Assembly: GCA_018267365.1 (NCBI GenBank)
Contig: JAFDYQ010000017.1
Span: 18,664-82,663 of the forward strand
Direction: 5' to 3'
DNA: 64,000 nucleotides
DNA from: Bacteroidota bacterium
GTDB taxonomy: Bacteria; Bacteroidota; Bacteroidia; Chitinophagales; LD1
Shown: positions 26,947 to 35,827 of the stretch, piece by piece
How positions within the stretch are numbered: position 1 is the stretch's first letter
Layout of the letters: each line of letters starts with the position of its first letter
The notes under the pieces: model-generated
What the model saw: the letters and a program-made list of their open reading frames with translations, nothing else
Told to the model about the DNA's origin: nothing
Database searches by the model: none
Translations under genes and position numbers: made by a program

Positions 26947-28314
26947 TTACCGCCTCTCGGCCACCATCTGCACACCATAGCGAGGCCGCAGCGTGACCAG
27001 TGGCTCTTGAACCACCTCAAAGCCCTCTTTGAGCCTGAACTTAAACTTGCGGTACAGGATAATGATGATGATCTGCATCTCCAGCATGGCGAAATTATTG
27101 CCGATACAGAACCTCGGGCCACCGCCAAAAGGCATATACACATAGCGATCTATCGCATTACGCTTATCAGGCGCGAAACGCTCCGGCATAAATTTCTCAG
27201 GCTGGTCCCAGTACTTCGTGCTATTGTGAAAGTAAAAGATAGGCACCAGCACATTGGTCTGCGGAGCTATATAGTGACCGCCTATCTCGTCAGCCTCTAT
27301 AGTGCGCCGGCCTACCATCCACACAGGCGGATGCACGCGCATACTCTCCTCTATCACCTGCCGAACATACTGAAATTCATTCACCGTCGTGAAATCTATC
27401 TTAAGTCCGCTATCCAGTTTCTCATTGATCTCTGCTACCATCTTTCGCTCTACCTCCGGATGCTGAGAGAGCAGATACAGGGTCCAGGATAGTGCATTAG
27501 AGGAGGTCTCGTTTCCCGCCAGAAAGATGGTCATCACCTCATCGCGCAGCTGCTTATTATTCATGCCCACACCTGTCTCCTCATCCTGCGCGTCTATGAG
27601 CATAGAGAGCAGATCATCCTTAGACACACCCTCCCGGCGCCGCTCGTCTATGATCTCATAGATCACCTTATCGAGCAGATCTATGGATTTGCGCGCACGC
27701 CTGTTGAATGGCGTAGGTATAGATGCCGGCATCCGTATAGGCTGGTGGAGGCGCTCTATAGTGTATTCATTCAGCAGTGTGATCTGCTCACCCACTACCT
27801 GGGCCTTGTCCTCGACCCCCTTACTAAAAATGGCCTTGGAAATAATATCCAGCGTGAGTGCTGTCATCTCAGGCAGTGCGTCAAAAGATTCTCCTTTCTC
27901 CGCATAGGCATCTATTCTATCCACCCAGTGCTCTGAGCGCTCTACCATCATCGCTGTCAGCTCCTCCAGCTTCTTCTTATGAAAGGCGGGCTGTATCAGC
28001 TTGCGCTGTTGCTTCCAGAAGTCACCCTCACTCGTGAGCAGGCCCATACCCAGCAGGGGTTTCAGCGTGTCGTAGGCTATGCTCTTGGTGTAGTTCTTAT
28101 TATTATCCAGCAGTACATACCGGGCATAGGCCGGATCAGATACTACCACCCCTTTGTGAAACGGGATAGACAAGCTATAGATAGAACCGTACCCCTCTAT
28201 GAAACCGCGTATCATGCCTATCGCATCGTCGCGCAGCATATTGACATGGCCTACCAGCCAGTGTTTTTCTTTTGGGGTAGGTGGCGCTTTGCGTGTGGCC
28301 GCAGCTGTAGACAT
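26947..28314 (-). CDS. Cytochrome P450
   Basis: About 455 residues from the ATG at 28314 (MSTAAATRKAPP). The haem loop is PFGGGPRFCIGNNFA with the proximal Cys, the I-helix oxygen motif is FLAGNETSSNA, and the K-helix E-x-x-R is EESMRVHPP. There is no N-terminal membrane anchor, as in soluble bacterial P450s of the CYP4/CYP102-like branch. It would hydroxylate a hydrophobic substrate using external ferredoxin or flavodoxin partners, none of which is encoded nearby. A -7-like box TACCTTTA lies 17-24 nt upstream. Confidence 0.92.
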   Translation of the reverse strand: MSTAAATRKAPPTPKEKHWLVGHVNMLRDDAIGMIRGFIEGYGSIYSLSIPFHKGVVVSDPAYARYVLLDNNKNYTKSIAYDTLKPLLGMGLLTSEGDFWKQQRKLIQPAFHKKKLEELTAMMVERSEHWVDRIDAYAEKGESFDALPEMTALTLDIISKAIFSKGVEDKAQVVGEQITLLNEYTIERLHQPIRMPASIPTPFNRRARKSIDLLDKVIYEIIDERRREGVSKDDLLSMLIDAQDEETGVGMNNKQLRDEVMTIFLAGNETSSNALSWTLYLLSQHPEVERKMVAEINEKLDSGLKIDFTTVNEFQYVRQVIEESMRVHPPVWMVGRRTIEADEIGGHYIAPQTNVLVPIFYFHNSTKYWDQPEKFMPERFAPDKRNAIDRYVYMPFGGGPRFCIGNNFAMLEMQIIIIILYRKFKFRLKEGFEVVQEPLVTLRPRYGVQMVAERR

Positions 28315-28331
28315 ACATTTTTGTTTATCTA

Positions 28332-28339
28332 TAAAGGTA
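28332..28339 (-). promoter_or_regulatory. Candidate -7 box for the cytochrome P450 gene
   Basis: The minus strand reads TACCTTTA, one base from TAnnTTTG, 17 nt before the ATG at 28314. It supports that start over the longer frame to 28380. Confidence 0.4.
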
Positions 28340-28405
28340 GGAAATAGCTCCACTACGCATCTGCACGGATCAAAAATCATTTCAAAACTCCACGAAAAGC
28401 GGCTT

Positions 28406-30160
28406 TTATATAGCCAGCGGGAGCTCTATTTTAAATATGCATCCGTTCGGCTCATTACCTTCTATCCAGATGCGACCCTTCATGCGCTCTATATTTCTCT
28501 TCACCGTAGCGAGGCCGATGCCCGTACCATCTTCCCCCGTACTATTCTCTATCCGCTGATACATTTTAAAGACATTTTCCCTCTCACTCTCCGGTATACC
28601 CACGCCATTATCTGCTATAGACAGGATGCACTTCCCATCAGCTTTCAGAAAGGATAGATGCACCACCGGCTGCCTGCTCGCATTGTATTTGATGGCATTG
28701 GTCACGATATTTTGTATCACCTGTAGCAGCTGTATATCATCTCCCATCACCAGTGGCAGCGGGTCATGCGTGAGTACAGCATTTTTCTCTTGCGCCAGCC
28801 TGCTGAGGTTTTGCCCGGCCTGGGCCGCTATACGGCTCAGGTCTACCGGTCGCAGTGCCACATCCTGGCTCTTGGCAGCACTGAGTATGCGCGTGATCAT
28901 ATCGTCCATTCGCCGCGCACCATCTACAGCAAAGTGCATAAACTTCTGCTCATCGTCAGATAGTTTGTCATTCAGCTTCTGCGAGAGGATCGTCATATAG
29001 GTAGATATCATGCGCAGCGGCTCGCGCAGGTCATGAGAGGCCGTACGCGCATATGACTGCAGGTCTGTATTCATGCTCTCCAGCTGGCGCATGTGGCTCT
29101 GCATATCCTCGTTGAGCGTGGCGAGTGAGTTTGCCTGCTCACGCAGCATCTCCTGCTTATGTTGCTCACTCTCTATCATAGCCTTGAGCGTCTGCTCCAG
29201 TATGCCCTGGTCTACACTGCCATGGTCCAGTTGCTTCCAGTAGTGATGCGCGTGCTGGTAGTCTCCGCTCTCTGCGTACAGCTCCTGGTAGAGATAGTTT
29301 CTGACTCTATCTGTCAGGTAGCCGGGATACTTCTGCACGAGGTCAAATATCTCCTGCATAGCCGCCGCGCCCTCCTCCTTGCGACCCGTACGGAAGTATA
29401 TGATACAAAGATCATACAGCGGGTGTATTTTTTTGACCGGCTGCAGGCCTCTACGGCGTATCTCCAGTGACTGCAGCAGATAGGGTATGGCCTGATCATA
29501 CTCGCCCATAGAGAGGTATACGTTCCCCATATAGTCGCGAAATATAGCCCGGTTATCCTCATTGCCCAGCAGCTGCTCATGTGGTTCTATCTCCTTGTAT
29601 ATTTTCAGCGCCTCGGCGGGCCGGGATATCACGAGGCTTTTGGCTATTGTCATTTTGCAGCGGATCACATCTTTTATATCGTCAGAGTATTCCAGGGCTT
29701 TCTGCACATTACCTATAGCGAGTTCTTTCAGTCCCAGGATCAGTTGCAGCATACCGAGGCTCAGATAGCCCTCCATGAATAGCTGCCTCGGAGCATCAGG
29801 CGCAGACTGCAGGTAGTTGAGTCCCTCTTCCGCATATTGTATGGCTTTGCGGTAATCCTGGGCGGCCTTGCAGGTGCCGCTTATCATGAAGCACATCTCA
29901 GCTTTGCACTCCGCGCTGATCTTATACTCTGCCGCCAGCCGCTCTGCCAGATCCGCATATTCGTAGGACTTGGCCACATTGCCGAGAGCATTAGTGTAAA
30001 AGCGGCCAAGTATCACATATATCCGGAAGATCTGCAGTGTATCATTCGCAGCCACTGCAGCGCGCAGCAGGCCCTGCCCATACTGCTCCGTAGTAGGGTC
30101 ATGCTTGGCCATCAGTGCCCTGAGTATATCTACACCTTTGACTGCCGCAGTGTCTGACAT
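28406..30160 (-). CDS. Cytoplasmic TPR sensor histidine kinase
   Basis: A 584-residue kinase without signal peptide or membrane spans. Residues ~15-300 are tetratricopeptide repeats, ~320-365 a coiled coil, then HisKA with the phospho-acceptor His in ASHDLREPLRM, and HATPase_c with N box VTNAIKYN, G1 DNGVGI and G2 GTGIGLATVKR. The DHp sequence resembles the phytochrome/BphP-type HisKA of Bacteroidota. No response regulator is adjacent. Met17 (base 30112) is an alternative start, because the best promoter box lies only 4 nt before the first ATG. Confidence 0.9.
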   Translation of the reverse strand: MSDTAAVKGVDILRALMAKHDPTTEQYGQGLLRAAVAANDTLQIFRIYVILGRFYTNALGNVAKSYEYADLAERLAAEYKISAECKAEMCFMISGTCKAAQDYRKAIQYAEEGLNYLQSAPDAPRQLFMEGYLSLGMLQLILGLKELAIGNVQKALEYSDDIKDVIRCKMTIAKSLVISRPAEALKIYKEIEPHEQLLGNEDNRAIFRDYMGNVYLSMGEYDQAIPYLLQSLEIRRRGLQPVKKIHPLYDLCIIYFRTGRKEEGAAAMQEIFDLVQKYPGYLTDRVRNYLYQELYAESGDYQHAHHYWKQLDHGSVDQGILEQTLKAMIESEQHKQEMLREQANSLATLNEDMQSHMRQLESMNTDLQSYARTASHDLREPLRMISTYMTILSQKLNDKLSDDEQKFMHFAVDGARRMDDMITRILSAAKSQDVALRPVDLSRIAAQAGQNLSRLAQEKNAVLTHDPLPLVMGDDIQLLQVIQNIVTNAIKYNASRQPVVHLSFLKADGKCILSIADNGVGIPESERENVFKMYQRIENSTGEDGTGIGLATVKRNIERMKGRIWIEGNEPNGCIFKIELPLAI

Positions 30161-30164
30161 AGCT

Positions 30165-30172
30165 CAAAAATA
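30165..30172 (-). promoter_or_regulatory. Perfect -7 box immediately before the TPR kinase ATG
   Basis: The minus strand reads TATTTTTG, an exact TAnnTTTG match, only 4 nt before the annotated ATG at 30160. Either the mRNA is leaderless or the true start is the ATG at 30112. Confidence 0.4.
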
Positions 30173-30196
30173 CAGAAATCCTTCACCTCTTGCTAC

Positions 30197-31504
30197 CTAG
30201 AAAACCTCATTGAGGTTGGTGGCCAGGCCATTGCTGCCATGCGTACCAAAGCCATAGTCTATAGAGGAGTTGGACTGTGTATGCTTATTAAACTTGATGC
30301 GTAGTCCCACGCCGCCGCCGGGCTGCAGCGCGCCGAAATATTTACCAGGATAGTCTGAGAGTGTCTCTATATTGCCAAAGATAACTCCACCCAATAGGCC
30401 ATTTCGCAAAATATCAAACCGGAACTCAGTCTCAAAGTATAGCATACTCCGCCCCCGGTAGCGGCCTGCTGCATAGCCGCGACCCGTATTATTGTACGAG
30501 TCCCAGCCCACGCTCGGCATATCCAGATAGGGAGACTTGCCATTCAGTGTGATCCAGGCATAGCCCCAGAATGCAAACACTGCGTACCACTTGTGGGTCA
30601 CGGGCACATATTGCCGTATGTCTATCACCAGAGAGTTCCAGTTGCTCGTACTGCCAAATATCTTGTCCCAGGTATTAAACTGGATATTGACATAGTTGCC
30701 AGTGATCGGTCGGTTTGCGTTGTCACGTGTGTCGTAGAGAAAGTTGGCCGAGAAGCCGCTGGACATACTGCTACTCGTGAGACCATAGCGCTGGTAGTCT
30801 GATAGCTTACCGTTTGCATTGGCATTATGATCTTTGATATTCCACCGGTAGTCCATATTGTAGCCCAGACCTACATAGGTTTTATCATAGACCTGACGGT
30901 AGGCCGTACGGTAAAATCGGAAATGCTCGTAGTCTATATTGTCCGCAGCAGAGGGCAGCGAGTTGCTGCTGAGGCCGTAGGTGTAGGTGGGGAAATGAAA
31001 GAAGCGGATATCTCCCGGAAACTGCCACTTCTCATCACTCGTATAGAAATTGGACAGCGACTGAAAGATGACCTGATTGTACTGCGTATATTGAAACTGA
31101 TTATTAATGAAGGACAAAGTACCTTTGGGATTCTTCTTCGTACGAAATGAAATATTAGCCACTCCGATACCTGCAAAACCCGTAGCGATGGCATAGCCCG
31201 GATAGGCTATGATGCTGAAAAACGGACCCGTCTCCCCCTTACGCTCAGTTTTGCGCAGCGGGTCTCGCTTGATACCGAGGGCCACCTTGATCACATCTAC
31301 CACGTCTAGCTGCGGCACAGGTGTGGGTACGGTATCTACGGCCTCCTGGTGCACTACCTGCGCATACGCATCGGGTGTCGCCACGAGGCATAGCCCCAAG
31401 GCCAGCATCGTCACCGCTATACTACTGAGGGCCGTTTCTTTCAGATATAGATATACTCTGTCCAAATCCTTTACTGCCGCACATAAATACAAGGAATAAA
31501 CCAT
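30197..31504 (-). CDS. BamA/TamA-like outer-membrane beta-barrel protein
   Basis: A 435-residue protein; the signal peptide seems to start inside the frame (hydrophobic stretch about 30-48 ending AYAQ), so the true start may be later than the first ATG. The rest is a 12-16-strand barrel with alternating aromatics, FLYDTRDNANRPITGNYVNI (the surface-antigen D15 hallmark DxRDNxxxPxxG) and a terminal strand ending in Phe. POTRA domains are absent, so it is not the essential BamA; a two-partner or lipid-export role is possible. Confidence 0.82.
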   Translation of the reverse strand: MVYSLYLCAAVKDLDRVYLYLKETALSSIAVTMLALGLCLVATPDAYAQVVHQEAVDTVPTPVPQLDVVDVIKVALGIKRDPLRKTERKGETGPFFSIIAYPGYAIATGFAGIGVANISFRTKKNPKGTLSFINNQFQYTQYNQVIFQSLSNFYTSDEKWQFPGDIRFFHFPTYTYGLSSNSLPSAADNIDYEHFRFYRTAYRQVYDKTYVGLGYNMDYRWNIKDHNANANGKLSDYQRYGLTSSSMSSGFSANFLYDTRDNANRPITGNYVNIQFNTWDKIFGSTSNWNSLVIDIRQYVPVTHKWYAVFAFWGYAWITLNGKSPYLDMPSVGWDSYNNTGRGYAAGRYRGRSMLYFETEFRFDILRNGLLGGVIFGNIETLSDYPGKYFGALQPGGGVGLRIKFNKHTQSNSSIDYGFGTHGSNGLATNLNEVF

Positions 31505-31704
31505 ATCAGTGACGCCCCCCTCTGCCCCACACGGGTATATGGCCTATCCGGGCCTTTCGTTTACCCGATCCACCACTGTTTAGCTTTCAGACTCGCTTTA
31601 TTTACAATTAATTACAGATCAAATCTGCTTTGACCGAATAAATTCGTTTTATAACCGAGTTTCTGTTTATTGCATCAAAAGCATCGTAATTTCATGGTGA
31701 CTTT

Positions 31705-32760
31705 ATGCCCCATAGAAGAAGGATATATAGTGTACTGATACAAGTGGTCATATGGTCTGTGTTTCTGATTCTGCCTTATGTCAATCTGCCACGGACTGCC
31801 ACTAGCCCTCACCGCGAGCTGCTGGTCAATAGAGACATGCAGCCGCACTGGGAGGAGTATGCATTTTTATACGCCTTCTCTATCAATTTCTGCCTGCTTA
31901 TATTCTTTTATATCCACGGCCGTTATATCTTCCACCTCGTACGTACCAGCAGGTACATAGAGTATGTGGCCGCTATTATCCTGTCCTTCTTTACAGTATT
32001 CACGGTGACATATCTCTTCCGGGAGGCGATGCAAAATTATTGGCAGCTATACGATAGTCCGCTGGAGCTGCGCAACTTCATCCGCGTGGCGCTCTGGTTT
32101 TCGGTCATCCTGTTTGCTGCATTTGGTATGGGCATCACAGATCTATGGCGAGAGGCAGAGCAGCGTACACGCTCTATAGAGACCGAGCAGCTGCGCACGG
32201 AGCTCGCGTTCCTGCATATGCAGATCAACCCGCACTTTCTCTTCAACTCGCTCAATACAATATACGGTCTCTCCCTCAAAAAATCTGACAACGCGCCCAA
32301 GGCTGTGCTGAAACTCTCTCAGCTCATGCGCTATATGATCGAAGAAAACGGTCACGACCTGGTGCCGCTGGATCAGGAGATCAACTATCTCAATAACTAT
32401 ATCGAGATACAAAAGATGCGCAGCTCTGCTGCCGTGCAGGTCACCTTTGAGGTGAGCGGCGATACCAGCACTGCCATGATCGCGCCTATGCTCATGATGC
32501 CCTTTGTAGAAAATGCCTTCAAATACGGCATCAGCAATAGTGCACCCTCGCCCATAGCGATCACACTCACAGTAGACAGGGATAGTATTATCTTTATCGT
32601 GGCCAATAAAAAATTTGACTATCTGGAGCGGCACTCATCCGGTATAGGCATAGCCAATGTGCAGCGCCGGCTGGACCTGCTCTATCCCGGCAAGCATGAA
32701 CTGGATATACGCGACCATACTGACACTTATTCTTTAAGCTTAAAAATTATGTTATCATGA
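31705..32760 (+). CDS. LytS-family sensor histidine kinase
   Basis: A 351-residue membrane kinase: four hydrophobic helices (about 8-28, 50-75, 85-108, 125-145), then the His_kinase domain with INPHFLFNSLNTIYGL carrying the phospho-His, an N box MPFVENAFKYGIS and G-box GIGIANVQRRLDLLY. This lineage pairs with LytTR response regulators. The stop overlaps the regulator ATG (ATGA), so the two are translationally coupled. The stimulus is unknown; there is no extracellular sensor domain. Confidence 0.92.
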   Translation: MPHRRRIYSVLIQVVIWSVFLILPYVNLPRTATSPHRELLVNRDMQPHWEEYAFLYAFSINFCLLIFFYIHGRYIFHLVRTSRYIEYVAAIILSFFTVFTVTYLFREAMQNYWQLYDSPLELRNFIRVALWFSVILFAAFGMGITDLWREAEQRTRSIETEQLRTELAFLHMQINPHFLFNSLNTIYGLSLKKSDNAPKAVLKLSQLMRYMIEENGHDLVPLDQEINYLNNYIEIQKMRSSAAVQVTFEVSGDTSTAMIAPMLMMPFVENAFKYGISNSAPSPIAITLTVDRDSIIFIVANKKFDYLERHSSGIGIANVQRRLDLLYPGKHELDIRDHTDTYSLSLKIMLS

Positions 32761-33458
32761 TATCATGCGTAGTCATAGACGATGAGCCCGTAGCGCTCGA
32801 AGTGATCGAGGAGTTTGTATCCCGCACACCCTCACTGGAGCTCAAAGGAGCCTTCTCCGATGCATATGCCGGAGCGGAGTTTCTGAAAAACAATAAGGTG
32901 CAGCTCCTGTTTCTGGACATACAGATGCCCCGCATCACAGGCATCCAGCTGCTGAAGTCGCTCCCTGAGCCGCCGCTGGTCATCTTTACTACGGCCTATA
33001 GCAACTATGCCGTGGAGGGTTTTAACCTCAATGCGATAGACTTTCTGCTAAAGCCGATAGACTATGATCGCTTCCTCAAGGCGGTAAACAAAGCCGAGGA
33101 ATACATCAGCTACCGCGAGAGACCCGCAGAGACACAGGTAGCCGCACCATTTATATTCGTAAAGTCGGACTACCAGATCGTAAAAATAGACGTAGACGAC
33201 ATCACGATGGTAGAAGGTATGGACGACTATGTCAAGATCTTTACCAATAAGAAGATGACACTGACCAATATGACCATGAAGGACATCCTGTCCAAACTGC
33301 CGGCCAATAAATTTGCCCGCGTGCACAGGTCATATATCATATCTCTGCTGCACATAGAGAGCGTACGCAATAAGCGCATCAAAATAGGCGACAAGCAGAT
33401 CCCGGTGGGCGATAGTTTTGCCGAGAGCTTTTACAAGATGCTAGGAGAGAATGGTTGA
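32757..33458 (+). CDS. LytTR-family response regulator
   Basis: A 233-residue two-domain regulator. The receiver has the acidic pair Asp8/Asp9, phospho-Asp54 in LLFLDIQMPRITG and Lys in LLKPIDYDRF. The C-terminal LytTR DNA-binding domain starts near FVKSDYQIVKI and contains FARVHRSYII. It is cotranscribed with the upstream LytS kinase. The chromate transporter gene starts 31 bp downstream and may be a cotranscribed target. Confidence 0.94.
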   Translation: MISCVVIDDEPVALEVIEEFVSRTPSLELKGAFSDAYAGAEFLKNNKVQLLFLDIQMPRITGIQLLKSLPEPPLVIFTTAYSNYAVEGFNLNAIDFLLKPIDYDRFLKAVNKAEEYISYRERPAETQVAAPFIFVKSDYQIVKIDVDDITMVEGMDDYVKIFTNKKMTLTNMTMKDILSKLPANKFARVHRSYIISLLHIESVRNKRIKIGDKQIPVGDSFAESFYKMLGENG

Positions 33459-33489
33459 TATGGCCGGTATTTGATAGTTTCACGCAGTC

Positions 33490-34683
33490 ATGTCAGATCA
33501 TCAGCATCCACATAGTCTCAAAGACCTCGTTCTGTATTTTATGAAGCTCGGCGCTACGGGCTTTGGCGGTCCTGTGGCCCTGATAGGCTATATGCATCGC
33601 GACCTGGTAGCAGAGCAAAAGTGGTACACCGAGGAGGAATACAAAGAGGCACTCACTCTGGCACAGCTCGCACCGGGCCCGCTGGCCTCGCAGCTGGGCA
33701 CCTATCTGGCCTACCTGCACTATGGCTACCTGGGCGCTACGCTGGCCTCGGTGGCTTTCCTTATCCCCTCTTTCACTATGGTAGTGGCGCTGGGTATAGC
33801 CTACAAGGTCTTCAACGGGCTGCCATGGATGCAGGCCGCTTTTTATGGCATAGGCGGAGCGGTGGTCGGCATCATCGGTATCAGTACCTATCGCCTTACG
33901 GCCAAGTCTATCGGAGATTTTACACCCGCCTCCATTCGCAGCAAGTGGCTTTTATGGCTGTTCTTCCTTACTACGTTTATACTCACCTTTATCTCGCAGG
34001 CGCAGGTGCTGTGGGTATTTGTAGGAGCCGGGTTGCTATATATGTTTCACAAATCTCCTCCCGACTGGTTTGGCCGTAGCGGCACCCGCATCAATGCACT
34101 CTGGCTCATAGCCGGCGCCGGCTTCTGGCGCTGGGATACCAAGGTGCTGCGGCAGATGGCGGTCTTCTTTGCCAAGGCGGGCGGCTTCGTCTTTGGCAGC
34201 GGGCTCGCCATCATTCCCTTCCTGCATGCCACGGTCACTGACTACCACTGGATAAATGAGAAAACCTTTCTGGATGCGGTAGCTGTAGCCATGATCACTC
34301 CCGGTCCCGTGCTGATCACAGTGGCTTTTATAGGCTATCTCACACAGGGCTTTCCGGGGGCATTGGTATCAGCCTTCTGTGTCTTTCTGCCCACATTTCT
34401 CATGACCCTGATCGTAGCGCCTTACTTCAAGCGCATAGCGCAAAACCGCAGCATAAAGTCCTTTGTAGATGGTATCACTGCTGCAGTGATCGGAGCTATA
34501 GCCGGATCTGTGGTACTGATAGGCTTCAAGACTTGTGTGCCTGACAGGGTGCACATAGACCCTGTGCCGGTGGTCATGGCCATCATCACAGTCCTCTCTC
34601 TGCTCTATATCAAAAAAATGCGTGAGCCATACATCATACTGGCAGCCGCAGCAGTCGGTATCCTGGTGCGCTATGTACACTGA
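33490..34683 (+). CDS. chrA: Chromate efflux transporter (CHR family, long form)
   Basis: A 397-residue inner-membrane protein with the two homologous CHR halves: GATGFGGPVALIGYMHRD at the start of the first and FFAKAGGFVFGSGLAIIPFLH at the start of the second, each followed by a LAPGPL/ITPGPVLI loop. Long-chain CHR proteins export chromate, probably coupled to protons. It follows the LytS/LytR pair closely, so the three may form one operon, an unusual regulatory partner for a chromate pump. Confidence 0.9.
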   Translation: MSDHQHPHSLKDLVLYFMKLGATGFGGPVALIGYMHRDLVAEQKWYTEEEYKEALTLAQLAPGPLASQLGTYLAYLHYGYLGATLASVAFLIPSFTMVVALGIAYKVFNGLPWMQAAFYGIGGAVVGIIGISTYRLTAKSIGDFTPASIRSKWLLWLFFLTTFILTFISQAQVLWVFVGAGLLYMFHKSPPDWFGRSGTRINALWLIAGAGFWRWDTKVLRQMAVFFAKAGGFVFGSGLAIIPFLHATVTDYHWINEKTFLDAVAVAMITPGPVLITVAFIGYLTQGFPGALVSAFCVFLPTFLMTLIVAPYFKRIAQNRSIKSFVDGITAAVIGAIAGSVVLIGFKTCVPDRVHIDPVPVVMAIITVLSLLYIKKMREPYIILAAAAVGILVRYVH

Positions 34684-34778
34684 GGTATCAGTCTACTTTT
34701 ATACAAAAAGTTGCTAAATGAGGTAGATATGAATCTCAGTCGGTACGGCACATACAGAAATATCATACATTAGCTCAT

Positions 34779-35630
34779 ATGAAAAAACTACTTCTCGCTG
34801 CGGCTATGTGCGTGGCGCTGGCAGCTACAGCGCAGGATGCGCTCAGCACCTGGACCACACAGCCTGTCACTATAGATGGCCGTGCCGATGAGTGGCCTGC
34901 CTTCTTTCGCTTTTATGCGCCGGGTACGAGGTTCCAGTTTGATGTGATGAATGACAAAGTCAATCTCTACGTCTGCGTGCGCGCTACCGAGATGCAGGCA
35001 CAGACGCGCCTCATGCACTCAGGTCTCACCCTCTGGTTTGACCCTGCGGGCAAGAAGAAGCAAAAGGAGGGCCTCTCCTTTCCTGTCAAGCTGGACCACA
35101 CGGCTGATGAGCTGGCCAGAGGAGAGAATACAGGAAAATTTCACTCAGGAGATGGCAGCAGCTCCCTGCACAAGCGGGTAAGCGGACTCAAGGAACGTGT
35201 CATGCTCTCGCAGACCGCGATTAAGAATATCAACCTGCCCGGCATCACAGAGCAGCTGCTGCCACTGACCAATGCCAATGGCCTGAATGTAGCCTATGGC
35301 TGGGATAGCATAGATATCCTCTTTGTAGAGTATCAGATACCCCTGGCCATTATATTAGGTCATCCCCCTACTGCCGCTGAGTTGCAGAAGCCTCTGGGCC
35401 TGGGCATGGATGTAGGCGCCATGGAGACTGCAGAGCACCGTGGTGGTGGCAATGGCGGCGCAGGTGCAGGCGGTATGGGCGGCGGCGCAGGTGGTATGGG
35501 TGGCAGCCGGGGTATGGGCGGCAGGCCCGGCGGTATGACGGGGCAGGGTCAGACTATGTCAGGCCCCTCCTATGATCCTAACGGTGCCGAGCAGAAGACC
35601 TGGCTCAAACTGCACCTCGATACCAAGTAA
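34779..35630 (+). CDS. Exported protein with sugar-binding-like domain and Gly/Met-rich tail
   Basis: A 283-residue protein with a signal peptide (1-18, ending AATAQ). Residues ~20-210 resemble a CBM9/DOMON-like beta sandwich (ITIDGRADEW-type opening here VTIDGRADEW, then LYVCVRAT). Residues ~215-265 are a low-complexity Gly/Met tract with repeated GGMGG and GGAG. No precise family. A secreted binding protein is the best reading; the tail could be a flexible linker or metal-binding segment. Confidence 0.65.
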   Translation: MKKLLLAAAMCVALAATAQDALSTWTTQPVTIDGRADEWPAFFRFYAPGTRFQFDVMNDKVNLYVCVRATEMQAQTRLMHSGLTLWFDPAGKKKQKEGLSFPVKLDHTADELARGENTGKFHSGDGSSSLHKRVSGLKERVMLSQTAIKNINLPGITEQLLPLTNANGLNVAYGWDSIDILFVEYQIPLAIILGHPPTAAELQKPLGLGMDVGAMETAEHRGGGNGGAGAGGMGGGAGGMGGSRGMGGRPGGMTGQGQTMSGPSYDPNGAEQKTWLKLHLDTK

Positions 35631-35827
35631 TTTCTTTCAGCCTCTTTCGTCCCCTACATTTTTTCAGCAATGAATAAGTGTCAATTACTTGTCCGTCATT
35701 GACCTGTTTGAACAAGCAATGGACGTGCAAAATTTCAGATATACTTATTACATGGCTTGCAACTTATAATTGTACATTCATGTCTTACATTCTGAAAAAC
35801 TAAATGTTTCACCAAAAATCATAAACC

